NCBI GenBank assembly: GCA_963576735.1
Contig: OY755170.1
Location: forward strand, 21,994,875-22,058,874
Reading direction: 5' to 3'
Length of the DNA: 64,000 nt
Source of the DNA: Bedellia somnulentella
Taxonomy: Eukaryota > Arthropoda > Insecta > Lepidoptera > Bedelliidae
A program made the translations under genes and the position numbers. The notes beneath the pieces are model-generated. The model worked only from the letters and a program-made list of their open reading frames with translations, had not been told where the DNA came from and did not search any database. Positions 1 through 11,681 of this stretch are shown piece after piece; position 1 is the stretch's first letter, and every line of letters starts with the position of its first letter.

Positions 1-1838
1 TTTTACTGCTTACCTCCTACGATATTTAGCGTGATGATAAATATTCCATGTCCTTCGCCCGGTTCTTAGCTAACTCTCTACCAATTTTTAGCCAAATCCG
101 TTCAGCCTTTCTTGAGTTATAAATAGTGTAACTAACACGACTTTCTTTTATATATATAGATTATATATACATACACTCTATCATATATATTTAAAGCTTT
201 GAGAAAAGGTTGCAAAGTGAAATTGGAGTTCAGTAAAATAGTAGAATTATGCTGTAAATAAACTTCGTTATTTATGCGAAATCAAACGTTGGAATTTACG
301 ATGGAGATTTATGAAGGAAAATTGTTAGCTATTGTGCTTAGAGCTCGATTACGAATATCATAATCATGATAAGTCACATAAGAAGTAATCTCTTGCACGG
401 ACGGTTAATAAATACATAAATACAAAACCTCATGCCATGCATTCCTATTAGAGTAGGCAGAGACAGTAAACTGTCCCTTAGTACGATATTGGGAAATCTC
501 TCAAAATTTGTTTGCATTTATAAATATTTTCATACAAACATACTTTATATTTTGAACTCCGGTTTTTAAAGCACATTCACTACGTAATCTTATTATGTCC
601 TTTGTGGTTGTCCCCATCTATCTTAATATAATGTAATCATATCAAACCAACCCTTTATTTTATTTTCTACCCATTGCTGTCCAGATTTACATTGCAAACT
701 TAGTGACATGTAATTTATGTATTAAAATAAAAATATAAGACTTAATGATATTTTTGTCGTAACTGATTTGTACTATGTCATCAGTGTTTGTTTATAGTTC
801 CTCATTATTGAACATTGATTCGACACAAAAATTTATGACAGAGAAAATCAATCATCGAGTAGTAATTGTTTTTGTGTCTTATCTCAAAACAGCGCTAACA
901 TAATGTAGAGGTCCATTACATTTCGGTTACTGCTGCTAATAGCACATTACATAACACAAATAGCTTCGAGCTTTATAATAACAGTCTTCCTTCGTTATTA
1001 GAGTAAGGTACAAAACATGAATTGACCTATGACATGGGATGCGCTTGCTATGTCTACGTAACTTGTGACGTAACAACGGTATCCTCTCTACACAGCTAAT
1101 TTTGATGGCAGATAATATCACCCTAACTGCTACGTAATAAAAGCTACAATACGCCATACTATTCCGTGAAAGCGTGCATCCAATTATGGTTAGAATATTT
1201 TGTACTAACATTTAAGGCTCCACGGAATCCAAGTTTTGCAATACGTGTAGTAAGCACGTCATAAGTAAGTAGGACTATGATAGTGCGCGTTATGTTATGA
1301 ATTAATGCAATGTTAGAGGTGATTTGTTTTGAAGTTTTTCTATATAGTCCGGTAGTAGAAGACTTAGGTACTTAACTCCTTAATTTTGGTAGATTAGTTT
1401 ATCCTGCCATGCTATATTTAGATTAGCCTAAAACACTGCAACATTCTCAAAATCAAGGGTACGGATTGGAATAGATAAACCATAAAGATCGGCTTTTTAT
1501 ATGTTTACGTTATACACTTCCAATTTCAGTTTATTGGAAAGGCACGTCCTAAATTAAATTCTAAATACGAGTACCATGGAAAAATCTAATGTGTCAAATC
1601 ATTCAACGATAATAAAATAAGCCAACTTTGACAAAGAGGTAAACCGTTGAATTCAGCTTGAATGAGCAGCGTTCGGGAACTCCGAAGTATACAGTTTAAC
1701 TAAGGACTTAAAAAAATTGGTATCGTGGTTTATAACTCACAATACAATGATAGGCCTCAAATGCAGATTCAGAGTCACCTAAAAGGCTCTGTAAGATATT
1801 TTACCACATTGAAGAACCAGGCAGGTAACTTATGTGGG
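1..1838. other. AT-rich intergenic DNA, no gene recognised
   Basis: I see no exon with coding character or splice context. A short minus-strand scrap of repeat family C lies near 447-515 (GTAGGCAGAGAC, then a GTACGAT core). The rest is unclassified AT-rich DNA. Confidence 0.5.
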
Positions 1839-2015
1839 TCTAAAGCGCCATACAAAGTTAGCCCGCCGAGCCGCTGACATCTGTTGTGACTTTTTGTCGG
1901 CGGTCTAGTTTTCATACATAGGTTAGAAATCATTCTTATAAAACAGGACACCGGGTAGTGTCGCCGGGCAGTGTCACCGGCGGACCGGCGGGCTCAGTGT
2001 GTATTGCGCTTTAGA
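1839..2015. mobile_element. MITE-like element with GC-rich terminal inverted repeats
   Basis: A 177-bp GC-rich island in AT-rich DNA. The left end reads TCTAAAGCGCCATAC, then AGCCCGCCG and CGCTGAC. The right end is its approximate reverse complement: GTCACCGGCGG, CGGCGGGCT, then GTATTGCGCTTTAGA. The terminal inverted repeats are about 40 bp with a few mismatches and one small gap. There is no coding capacity. A target-site duplication is not obvious, so the superfamily cannot be assigned. Confidence 0.6.
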
Positions 2016-3444
2016 GTTGGATAGGAAATGGGATACCGGAGTAAAAACTCTTAAAGCAGAATCTAGTTAGGAATAATATAGTTTAATTATAATAACCACA
2101 ATTAGGCGCAGCAAATTTGGTAACATATTATATTGTTTTGCCAACAATTGCGCAATATCAAGTAAATATGCATTGAATAATAAAATAAGTCACTTGTTCT
2201 CGAATTTCAACCCAAAACGCGTCTGCGTTGTAAAAGGTCACGTTACTTCCTTATCTGATTCTCATCGAGCGATCTTTTCCACGATAAGTCCACTTTAATT
2301 TAAATGCATCTCTTGTTGTTAATGCAGAGTCTTGAGTTTTTGTTATTATGGTTTGGGTCACATTTTTTAAGGTAATAATGTGAAATGGGACTCTATAACT
2401 AAGGTTTCCCTGACTACCCGTGTGGTTGTCCGTCAGACACGGAGGTGTATCTCATGGAGCATGATAGGCAGTTGGTTTTTTGTTGCGCTATAACGACAGT
2501 ACCTATAAAATAAATATTAAATAAAACAAAAGGATTATTTTTGCACATTATTTCTCAATACAAGTATTGATAACGCCAGCATAGACCCCTGAATTATTTA
2601 CAGAATATTCAACTTTAATACAAATAGTTAAATTATAAAAAATATATCTTTAATAATATTTTTTTGTTCGTAGATACCTAATGAAAGCAAATCCTCTGTG
2701 CGCAGATCTGACCAGCACTTGGATTTTTTAAATAAATATTATTTTACGTGTTTTGCAATAAATTATATCATGATGACAAAACCAAATGTAAAATAAGAAT
2801 TCATAAAACATATTTTCGAGAAAAAGCTATTAGTATTTCGAATTCATTTCAGAGTTAATTATCTCGCTTCAACTATTGTAATCGTCTGAAAATTATAAAA
2901 TCACCTTGATACTTTCTTTAAATATCATTATCCATTTTCAAACTAAAATTTCAACTAAAATTTTAAGCTGTATCTAAATCTCAATAAAATTTGAAACACA
3001 GAAAGAAGAATAGCAATAATTTTATTTGGTCAAATCAAATGTTACAAAAAACAACTCTAAAAGTTGGTTATCGATTCGACACGGAAACCATCAATATATA
3101 AATTGACCATATTTCAACAATCGTGTTGCATAAGCAATTGATCGCGAACAATAAAACGCGGTACTGCCGACCGGTGAAAGCCATATGTGTGAAACTAAAG
3201 CATAATCCTTATACGAACCGACCTTATTCGAATGTTACCACACATTTGCTATAAAATTTGCTTTAAAAACTTGTTCTGCAATCTACTTATTGAGGGCAGG
3301 GTATTTAAGATTGAACTGCGTATGTGTATGATTTGTTTATTGGAACAAAGCCTTATTTTTAATATTACTTCGGTATTGGGTTGGCTGATATTAAACTAAT
3401 ATATAAAATTTAATGGTATGCTTTAAAAGTATGAAGAGAAAATG
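2016..3444. other. AT-rich intergenic DNA, no gene recognised
   Basis: No ORF, RNA gene or repeat copy recognised. The sequence is low-complexity AT-rich, with many runs of A and T around 2500-3000. Confidence 0.45.
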
Positions 3445-3745
3445 TTAGTAACGAAGGGGTTGGCACAGGTACTAATACTCCTGAACATCACGTGACATTG
3501 TCACCTGATGTTCAGACTACCCACGTTTTTTTTGGATAATATGCTCAAGTGGTAGGGGCAGGCCTCTCGCCATTTTTTACGAATAAAATGTCACATATTG
3601 TTCACACCGTTAAAAACCATGATAAATTAACTACACACATGTCTAGAAAAGACAAGTTAGCGTAGGCCTGACTCAGGATTCGAATCGCCGCCTGTCTCCA
3701 TGACAGACGAAAGTTGAGCTATCACGGTTACTTAATGAGAACAGC
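3445..3745 (-). repeat. SINE-like repeat, family B, near full length
   Basis: On the minus strand this runs from a tRNA-like head (GATAGCTCAACTTT and a B-box-like GATTCGAATCC near 3680) through a body containing AATTTATCATGG and AACGTGGGTAGTC to a tail with ACCTGTGCCAACCCCTTCG. Other copies or parts lie at 7140, 7977, 16240, 32717, 37028, 57035 and 60305. It is probably a tRNA-derived Pol III retroposon. Confidence 0.6.
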
Positions 3746-3951
3746 ATTATACACATTACATGTTTATTGTTGAAGATCGACGTCTATTTGACATTTGGTG
3801 CGACGACGGAGCAGGGATTACAAGTTGAGATAAAAGGTGAATAAGAACTAATGGCGTGAGTATGGCGATGCTAGCTTTTCTTATGTTTTTTATTAAAATG
3901 TAACTCTATCACTCATAGTTAAATATTGATACATAATATTTTATATGAGGT

Positions 3952-4032
3952 TTGTCAGGATCGTACAAAGTGGCGAACGATAGTTTCTGCTTACCCAATG
4001 GGAACTAATGCCGTGAGTATATGTATGTATGC
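3952..4032 (+). repeat. Repeat family C (retroelement 3' end), fragment
   Basis: Core CAGGATCGTACAAAGTGGCG, then CCAATGGGAACTAA and a GTATATGTATGTATG tail. Fuller copies of the family read on the sense strand as RACMKR...VCQDRTKWRSIVSAYP, which resembles the extreme C-terminus of non-LTR reverse transcriptases. Confidence 0.55.
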
Positions 4033-4299
4033 AATATTTTTAGTCGAGTCCTGTATGTAATATTATATATAACCTCAATATCCTAGACTCAACAATTACC
4101 CAATCCCGTCTTATGTTGGAAAAGAGCCTTAACTTAGCTAATTTAGTACGATATGGAATGTTAGTCAAAGGAAAGTCTGGCAAATGCAAACTGTTTCATA
4201 TTTCTATTGGTGACATATTATTGTTCCGTGTTAAAATATTCTGGTTTTTTTTAGCTTGCTCTTGTTGTTGTAAATTATGAAATTATTTCGTGTCGTTTC

Positions 4300-4461
4300 G
4301 TGTCGTGTCCAGCTTAGAGTGGCCCCTTTCCACTCATGGGTGTCGTAAGAGGTGACTAAGGGTGTGGGGCTTTTTGTAAGTGGTTTTATGGTGATGCAGT
4401 TGGAGAGTCATCACCAACGATACTTTTTTCTATAATCTTGTCCTCTATCAACTTCCAAATG
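4300..4461 (+). repeat. Dispersed repeat family A, 5' part (interrupted copy)
   Basis: A diverged copy of the commonest repeat in the window. The family consensus starts GCTGTGTAGTGTCGGCTTAG and contains GTAAGAGGCGACTAA, a GCGATGCGGTTGGAGACC core and AACTTCCAAAAGTGGCTGAG. It ends TAGCCGTGAGTATATGTATG. This copy breaks at AAATG and resumes at 4836 after an insertion. Confidence 0.6.
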
Positions 4462-4835
4462 ATTAATTGATTAGAGCCATTTTTTGTTTTTTGTTTTGTT
4501 TTGGAAAGTCAGTACATTAATACATAAATAAATAATAAGTAAATTACATAGTAGGAGCTCTTTGTCGAAATAATGGAAGTAATTACTAGAGATATTATGT
4601 TAATTTGGATTATATTATGTTCCTAGTATTGTATTTTTTTATGTTTGATTTCATGTTTAAATTTAAGTCACTATGTTTTGTTTCAGATTTTAATTAATAT
4701 TTTAAGTTAATTTTAAGTTATATTTATATTTAGATTTATATTGCTGTGCCCTACAGGGTCCACATTGGTACTTAATGATCTTTGTAAGATCATATGACAT
4801 GTGGAATGCAAATAAAGAATTTGAATTTGAATTTT
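4462..4835 (+). mobile_element. Retroposon 3' end nested in a family A copy
   Basis: A 374-bp insertion that splits a family A copy. It is bounded by AAATG at 4457-4461 and again at 4836-4840, a probable target-site duplication. It ends with AATAAAGAATTTGAATTTGA, a short-tandem tail typical of non-LTR retroelement 3' ends. No coding sequence is left. Confidence 0.6.
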
Positions 4836-4920
4836 AAATGTGGCTGAGGAGTTTCTAGCTCTAAAGTTATGGCTACCCCTTTTTGGGATATAAAGCCGTG
4901 AGTATATGTAAGTATGCATA
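4836..4920 (+). repeat. Dispersed repeat family A, 3' part (interrupted copy)
   Basis: Continues the copy at 4300-4461 with TGGCTGAGGAG, GGCTACCCC and GCCGTGAGTATATGTA. Confidence 0.6.
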
Positions 4921-5765
4921 TTATTTTATTATAAAGGTATATATGGATTAAGGTTATTCAACCCAGACGATATTATAAAATGCAATTTGTTATATGAAAT
5001 AAACTGCATTAATCATAACATTTTTAGAAAGTATTTTGTTAATTATAATATTATATATGCAAGTTGTTGCAATTATTAACAGAAACTGCAATTTTTGATT
5101 AATCTGTGTCTGGGTAATTTAAATATGTCGAGAACCATTGGAAAGTAAAATATCATAGACATGGCTTTTTTAGTAAATACGAGTTTTTTAGTCTCAATTT
5201 AATCTATACATTTTTTTTCTTTTTATGTATTTTTATATTTGATTTTTATGTGTCAATATATTAGTAAACTCTGCATAAGTAGGTTCATGGCATCATGGGG
5301 CTTATGGCCTAAAGTTATCATATTTGATTTCTGGAGGTTACAAATTTATCCATGTTTAATTACACATAATAGGTTAACTTTTAAGTTTTAAGCAAAGTTG
5401 TTAGAATTAACAATGACAAGCCGAATTTAGATAGGTCGGCACCCAGCTTACACGTAACACGATAGTAGTTGTTATAATCCTGCCAAAATGAAGTCTGCCG
5501 CTAAAACTGACACCGCTTGGTGGGTATATAATACCATTTGTGATGTTCCTGATACTAGAATAATATTGCGATGACGTATGCTTTTCTTGATATTTTTAGG
5601 ATATGTTAAAAAATCACTACCTCACTTAAACTCTATAATCCGGATGCAAATTAAATATAAAGTATATTAAAAAATATTCATATGTATTATCAGTATTAAT
5701 TTATTGTAGGTATCATATCTATGTATATATTTGATAATAGTTCATTACTTTTTAACTAGATATAA
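4921..5765. other. AT-rich intergenic DNA, no gene recognised
   Basis: No ORF, RNA or repeat family recognised. Confidence 0.4.
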
Positions 5766-6096
5766 CTATAACTGGATTGTTGTATTGGTTCTGTAGATTA
5801 ACGCATAGTTATTAGTTTCACCATGTTGTTGGACATTTATCTCACATGACAATATTTTATTGACCTCTCCATTCGAGGTTGTCTGGAAGAGATCGCTTTT
5901 AGTAATAAGACCGCCAATTGTACTTTTGTTCTTTATTTCTGTGTTATTGTAAATGTTTTTCCATTTATGATCTGCAAGATTTTCTATTCTACTTATTCTA
6001 TTGCCAGAATATTCCGCAAACTCAATAATTGATGTCAGCGTACCCAAACCATTTCTAAAATTTTTAAAGGATAATAAAACTGCTTTCTTTGTGAGC
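5766..6096 (-). CDS. Unrecognised open reading frame, possible exon or gene remnant
   Basis: On the minus strand the frame is open for about 110 codons before a TAG near 5766, giving ALTKKAVLLSFKNF, NGLGTLTSIIEFAEY, WKNIYNNTEIKNKS and NKILSCEINVQQHG. The composition is polar and varied (N, E, K, T, S, I), unlike the chance hydrophobic ORFs elsewhere in the window. The frame opens just after a stop in CTGTAAG, so an upstream exon joined by splicing is possible, but no convincing acceptor was seen. I recognise no domain. It could be a host exon, a retroelement or viral remnant, or chance. Confidence 0.25.
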
Positions 6097-6149
6097 GCTT
6101 ACAGTCTCGAAATTTGATATAAAGATAACATATTGATTAGGTTTTACCA

Positions 6150-6510
6150 GTTTGTTTGTTTTTCGTCATCATCATCATCTGGACATAGAAATATATCCAC
6201 AACGACCGGTCTTATGCTGCCCATATCCATTGGCTTATGGCGACCTTGACCAGGTCATCGATCCAACTTATCGAAGGTCTGCCTACACTGGGTCACCCGG
6301 TAAGTGGCCGCCACTCCAGAAACTTCGAGTTGCCATATAACTTCTGCAACTCTTCGGACTATGTCAGTGACCCCTGTACTTCTACGGATTTTTTTGTTGC
6401 GCATTCCATCGCGTAGTCAAATTCCTAATATAGCCCTCTCCATTGCCCTTTGGGTAACTCTGAGTTTTCTCACGAAGCCCATTGTTAGGAGGCCATGTTT
6501 CAGTGGTCAC
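6150..6510 (-). pseudogene. RTE-type non-LTR retrotransposon, degenerate RT C-terminus
   Basis: The minus strand reads GFVRKLRVTQRAMERAILGI, stop, LRDGMRNKKIRR, TGVTDIVRRVAEVIWQ, then a shifted frame with WSDD-like and SLWR-like traces. This order (LRVTQRAMERAMLG, then RIRN.EIR, then VTDI..R) is the conserved C-terminal tail of RTE-clade endonuclease-reverse transcriptases of insects. Stops and frameshifts show it is dead. A (GAT)n tract near 6165-6180 fits the 3' tail of this clade. Confidence 0.7.
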
Positions 6511-7139
6511 CTTACTTAAAGAGTATGGCATTAAGCTTTAGTGGATTTGGGACGAGAAGATATGGCGCAGCTTCCCGAATGCTGCCCATCCGAGCCGGAT
6601 CAAATGGTTTATTTTTATTTATTTGGATCAAATGGTTGACCTCATTCTCATAGTCGGCTCTACTCAACCAAATGGTTTAGTAGTTTACTGACCATGAATA
6701 CATTTAGTGAATAAAAAAATATTGAATTAATAAATACTTCTAAAATCACCCTAACGGATACGAGTATGTCTTTATGCTGAGATAGATTTAATAAGTTATG
6801 ATTATGATATATTGTTTTCTGTTTCAGTATACTATAAACGATTTTACTATTTACCGCTAAAATGTTAAATTAAGAAGTGACGTCCACATTGGGTTCGGAA
6901 AATGAAGCAAGTTTTAAGTAACTTTATGATAATTCTCGAGATAAAACACACCAGCGCTTCGCGTAGTTTCCGATCAATGACTCTAATCATTTAAATGCAA
7001 ATGATTGAATGATCAATTTCAAACACTACATCAAAGTGATGTTTTTAGACCATTTATATGCGTTTTTGGTTTGCATTCTTCACTATGTTTTTACTTACCA
7101 TTAACAACCTTTTTGAATTAACGACATGAATGACTTCAG
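6511..7139. other. Intergenic DNA, no gene recognised
   Basis: Contains a short local duplication of GGATCAAATGGTT near 6597-6640. Nothing else was recognised. Confidence 0.4.
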
Positions 7140-7228
7140 CAAAAAACTGCTCTAGGCCTGACTCCGGATTTATACTCACGTCTGCAGCATGAGAAGCGGT
7201 GGTGTTCTCACTGAGCTATCGAGCTATA
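7140..7228 (-). repeat. SINE family B, tRNA-like head fragment
   Basis: TAGGCCTGACTCCGG, then GAGCTATCGAGC read in reverse: the head portion of family B without its body. Confidence 0.45.
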
Positions 7229-7237
7229 TATATATAG

Positions 7238-7420
7238 TTCACATTGAAGTAGGCAGAGACTATCGATCACTACTTTGTACGATCCTGACAAACCTCTCTA
7301 GCGTCGTTTACGTCACAGATACTTACCTAACCTATGTATATGTATGGATGTAAATCTAGTTAAGTGAGTAAGTAAGTAGTTAGTAAGGTTTACATCCATC
7401 AGTCTTCTTTTACATATTTT
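7238..7420 (-). repeat. Repeat family C, minus-strand copy
   Basis: GTAGGCAGAGACTATCGATC, then CTTTGTACGATCCTGACAAA and a TTTACATCCATCAGTC stretch. This is the reverse complement of the family C core. Confidence 0.5.
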
Positions 7421-7976
7421 TTTATTCTTCGCTACGACGCCTGCCTTTTTGTTCTTTTTTATCAAGATATAAAAAACAACTAAATGATATAAGATCTTTG
7501 TTAACATACGAGTATGAAGTGCTATACAGGGGTACCCAGACAGTTATAACTCTAATAAGTCACTTTTGCAAATTGAGTGGGGGAGAGATTGTGAAATAAA
7601 TTATGATTGGTTGTCTTCAGAAGCATCACCGAATAATCACTTACAATTGAACTAAGTGTTGTTAATTACCTCTATTTATTAATTTGTTATCACTACTTAT
7701 AAAAAAAGAGTATTACCCTGAAATTTATTAAAATTGAATATTTTTAATAAAACCTTTGTGTTATTCATGATTTTCGTTTTGAGAAATATATTAAAGTATT
7801 TTTTATTCATAACGCAAAATATTTGTTTTTGAATTGCGTATTGAAAATTAAATTAAAAGTGAAGCCTTTTTAACACGAGTTTTACAAAGTTCTGAAACTT
7901 TCCAATTCAGGGAAGCCAAATATAAGTTAGCGGAAATAATAACATAACATATCATAAACGTTCACGCCGAATGCTC
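7421..7976. other. AT-rich intergenic DNA, no gene recognised
   Basis: Nothing recognised. Confidence 0.4.
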
Positions 7977-8062
7977 CGAAAGGGGTTGGCAGAGGTACTA
8001 ATATTTCCGAGCATCACTTGACTTTGTCACCTAGTGTTCAGAGTACCCACGTTTTGCATGGA
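7977..8062 (-). repeat. SINE family B, tail fragment
   Basis: GGGGTTGGCAGAGGTACTAA, then GTTCAGAGTACCCACGTTTT: the reverse complement of the family B 3' part. Confidence 0.5.
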
Positions 8063-8950
8063 CAGTAAAGATCTTAGCGGAAATAAATTTCCAGATAATC
8101 GCTACAAATAAAAAAATATGAGTATTACAAATTTACTTTATAATTTATGGTTTTGCTAGAAGTTCTTGTAGCTATTGAAACCGGCTAGTAAGTATATCAG
8201 CAGTGAGAATCAGTTGTAGTAGATATACAATAGATCATTTGAAATCTCGTTGGAAAAACTACGAGAATTCTTTGACTCGCCTACTAAGGAAAGAAGCAGT
8301 CGACCATTCAATTCACACATGTGATGTGTACACATGTCATGCACCCTCAGAATGGCTCCAGCCTACCCTGAATGAATCGTAGTTTGAGTGCGCTGGCCAA
8401 GTCCTGGTTGCCACATTGATGACTATTTAGCTGGCGTGTAGCCGAGATTGACGACTTTATATGCCTTCCGAAAATGAAACAATCTTAATTTTCATATAAT
8501 CTGTGGCGACCGCTAGACGGCGAACTCACTCGCATACTAGAAAATCGTACATCGCGGTATGAAATGTTTCTCTAGCTATAAACTTAATACAAATTCTAAG
8601 TTGGTACTCAGCAGCAGGCAGATGGCCAGTATATCTTTGCTGTTCATACAAATCAAATGATGCCTATTGGATCATTTTAGTTAAGTGGGATAACTCACAA
8701 CGTGTTGAGTTTGCCGTTATTGGAATAACATACAAATTATTGTCACTTAAATATTATAAAAATATATTGATTTTCTCATGGTGACAGTAAAACTGCAATC
8801 AACATTGAAAGTATAATAACTGAACGAGTTTCATGATTCATGAACATAATTTTCATGAACATATCTTTAGCGGTTTACAATATGAGATCCTACTTGTTGA
8901 CTATACTGTTGATTGATACTGAAAAAGGTTAAATTTGCATTTTTAAATTT
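8063..8950. other. Intergenic DNA, no gene recognised
   Basis: No ORF, RNA gene or repeat family recognised. Confidence 0.4.
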
Positions 8951-9196
8951 GTAGTGCCGGCTTAGAATAGCACTACCCCATTTCTTCCGGTGGGTGTACG
9001 TAAGAGGCGACTAACGGTATTGGGGCTTTTAAGGGATTTTTGGGCGATGCGGTTGGAGACCCATCACCAACAACCTTTATTCCACCATCTATTCCCCACG
9101 CAACTTCCAAAAGTGGCTGAGGAATTTTTAATTCCCTAGCTCTGGCTACCCCTTCAAGGGATTTATAGCCGTGAGTATATGTATATGTATGTATGT
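8951..9196 (+). repeat. Dispersed repeat family A, near full-length copy
   Basis: Good match to the family consensus from GTAGTGCCGGCTTAGAATAG to GCCGTGAGTATATGTATATG. Confidence 0.75.
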
Positions 9197-9507
9197 TAAA
9201 TTTCAATTATAAATTGAGCTTATTATTTAAAATTAAGACTAATAACTCAGGTTTCGGCATCACACAACATAGCAGAAACTAATATTGACACAGCTCTCAG
9301 CGGGGGGTTATTAAAATGACATTCGCGAAATCGACGTCGTTTGAATGATTAATTTTATTATCAGGGGCATCTACTGGTGATTATGCGTGTCATCGATACC
9401 TATGGTTTAAGTAATATGTTTTAGTATGGTATTATGTTTTATAGCATTGTTTTAAATTTTACGAATGTTTGATTTGTATTTTTTTTAAATGAGTGAAATT
9501 TTAAAAG

Positions 9508-9660
9508 CTGTGTTATTTAGAATAGCACTAACCCATTTCTTCTCCCGGCGACTTTGGTTATTCTGGTTGGACAAAATCTCTCCTTGATATTACAATCGTT
9601 TTCCTATCCAACTTACAAAATTGGTTGCAAAATTTCTTATCCTGAAGATCAAGCTAACCC
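9508..9660 (+). repeat. Dispersed repeat family A, strongly diverged copy
   Basis: GCTGTG, TTAGAATAGCACTAACCCAT and CCAACTTACAAAATTGG are recognisable. The interior is deleted. Confidence 0.4.
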
Positions 9661-9889
9661 TGTTTGATACTAAACTTTAAGTTTAAAATGGGTTGTCAGA
9701 AACAAATAAAAAAAGTCAAGTCAAAACCAGAGTACCCCTTGAAGAGTTTTGTAGTTGCGGACTACCGTTAACGGAGTTTTTATTGGTTAATTAATCAATA
9801 ACTCAACGTATAAAATATATTTAATATATTTTACATACCCGTATATCTATAAACCAACCAAAACGGTAATATAGGTGTCAAAAAGTTAT

Positions 9890-9965
9890 TGCTCCGAACA
9901 CAAGGTGACCTCTGCCAGCTGTTTAGGGATAAACGCCATAAACGATAGGATGAGATAAATTCCAA
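9890..9965 (+). repeat. SINE family B, short tail fragment
   Basis: CCGAACACAAGGTGACCTCTG and GGGATAAACGCCATAAACG resemble the family B 3' end. Confidence 0.35.
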
Positions 9966-10789
9966 TAAAACATCAGCTCATAATTTGAATTTACTTCGGG
10001 AGAACATTGACCCGATATATTTTCAAGGGGATTGCAAAGTTACTTATACATTTCTCAAAATGATTCTTTGGTTTATCTTTTAGTCTAAATCGTTATTACT
10101 TTTTACCAAAACAGTTCTCAATTACGCGGTAGGAGACATATGGTATATAGAAGGCGAACCACATTGCCCACGCATCCTCAAAATCCTCTAAACATCTAGT
10201 AATATGTCCTCAGTCATCATTACACCTGAAACATGTTTTTTCTAATCAGAATTTAAAAAAAAATACTCTTTGTACTCACTCGGAATTAAAGCTGACACCT
10301 CTGAGCCATCGTTCTGGATGTCGAATAACAGACACTTTTTAAAATAAAAATCATGGTTTTTTGTAAAAAATAAATATGAAAACACAAAATTTAATTTATT
10401 TAGATACAACTTAAGTCAGCTAAATTCCAATTGACCCTAACCTATTATAATGAAGAACAAGGAGAGCGGATTCATCAGGACTTTAGAACAATGTAACAAT
10501 GATAGCGAGGTCACTAGGACTGCCGTCGGTTTTGATTCGAGATGATTATAAAGTGAGATAAGCCTCAGAACAAACACGAGTATTTATCATTGGTAGAGCT
10601 AACTTAGTTTAGAAATCTTTTTCAAATCGTACTAGTATTTAGGTTTTGTCTCAAATTAAATATTCTATCACAGTATATGCAAATTTTGAATAGGCATTTA
10701 CTTAAAGTGGTAGGTTATTGTTTTTATCTCAATCGACTTCGAAAAAGAGGTTCTTAATTCGATTATATGTATTTTTTTGGATGTATGTT
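9966..10789. other. AT-rich intergenic DNA, no gene recognised
   Basis: Nothing recognised. Confidence 0.4.
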
Positions 10790-11060
10790 AATCGGACTTG
10801 TGTAGCTGAAAAGGTAGCTGAATAGGTGGGCCTTGGCCGGCTACATTGCTCGTATGCAGCCCGAGTGATGGGCCAAACTAACGCTAACAAGTCTCTGGAT
10901 CTGAAACGTGAAAGGGGGTCTTAGTCGACCCAGGAAGCGATTGAGTGACAAATTGAGAGATCACAAGTGCAAGTGGAAAACATTTTTGAAGAAGAAGAGT
11001 TCAAAAGAGGAAGAGATGCCTTTGCCCAGGAGTAGCATGATGTGATAATTCAATTAATAA
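10790..11060 (+). pseudogene. RTE-type retrotransposon 3' fragment
   Basis: The plus strand reads WAGYIARMQPE-like (GGCCGGCTACATTGCTCGTATG), followed by a basic stretch and a GAGATGCCTTTGCCCAGGAG end. This matches the W.GHIAR and terminal A..Q.W region of RTE-type reverse transcriptases. Frameshifts are evident and it ends in an AT-rich tail. Confidence 0.5.
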
Positions 11061-11681
11061 AGTATATGCGATTATCCGTCAATGGTTAACCTATTTCAAA
11101 AGTCGAATTTTTAGTTCTGTTGAATATGCTTCCAGTTCTAGAGTGGGAACTTCCAGAATTACCATTGAATTTTCATAAATAATCACAATGTATAAAAATG
11201 ACTACGTGAATGATCCCATTGATTATCAAATTTTATACGAAAAATTAGGTTTCCGTCAAATAGCTGCAAAGTCGAAGTCCACATTGTTAAACAAACATAT
11301 TACTATTGTTATACTTAACTTGTTACTAATCAATACATACGCTTATTCCGTTAGTTAATGCGGTTGCAAATTCGAACACTGCTTTGTATGATTTCGATAC
11401 CTTTCAATTTGATTAACATTTTGTTTCGATATTAATAAAAAATCATTTTCAGCAGCTACATACGATGTTTCATTAAAGTTCATAGCATTTATAACATGTA
11501 AGTAGTGTGAAGATAAATGATGTAGCATTTGAGATGGCATGCGTAGCATAATGGGATGTTATGTACACAGGAGGTGGCTGCGATCGGCGCACACGCAAAG
11601 AGAGGGGCTTGTTCTTAAATATGAACGCACGAGCAGGTCAGGCATAGTCGCGGCAGAAGCCTGCGCCCTCGCGATCGCAAC
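11061..11681. other. Upstream region of the Trp/Lys-rich gene
   Basis: AT-rich up to about 11550, then more GC-rich just before the gene. A weak TATA-like AAATATG lies at about 11617, roughly 20 bases before a TCAG that could serve as an initiator. The promoter is not established. Confidence 0.3.

Noticed and set aside
6152..6519. Two plus-strand ORFs of 62 and 71 codons
   Set aside because: Antisense of the degenerate RTE reverse transcriptase tail.
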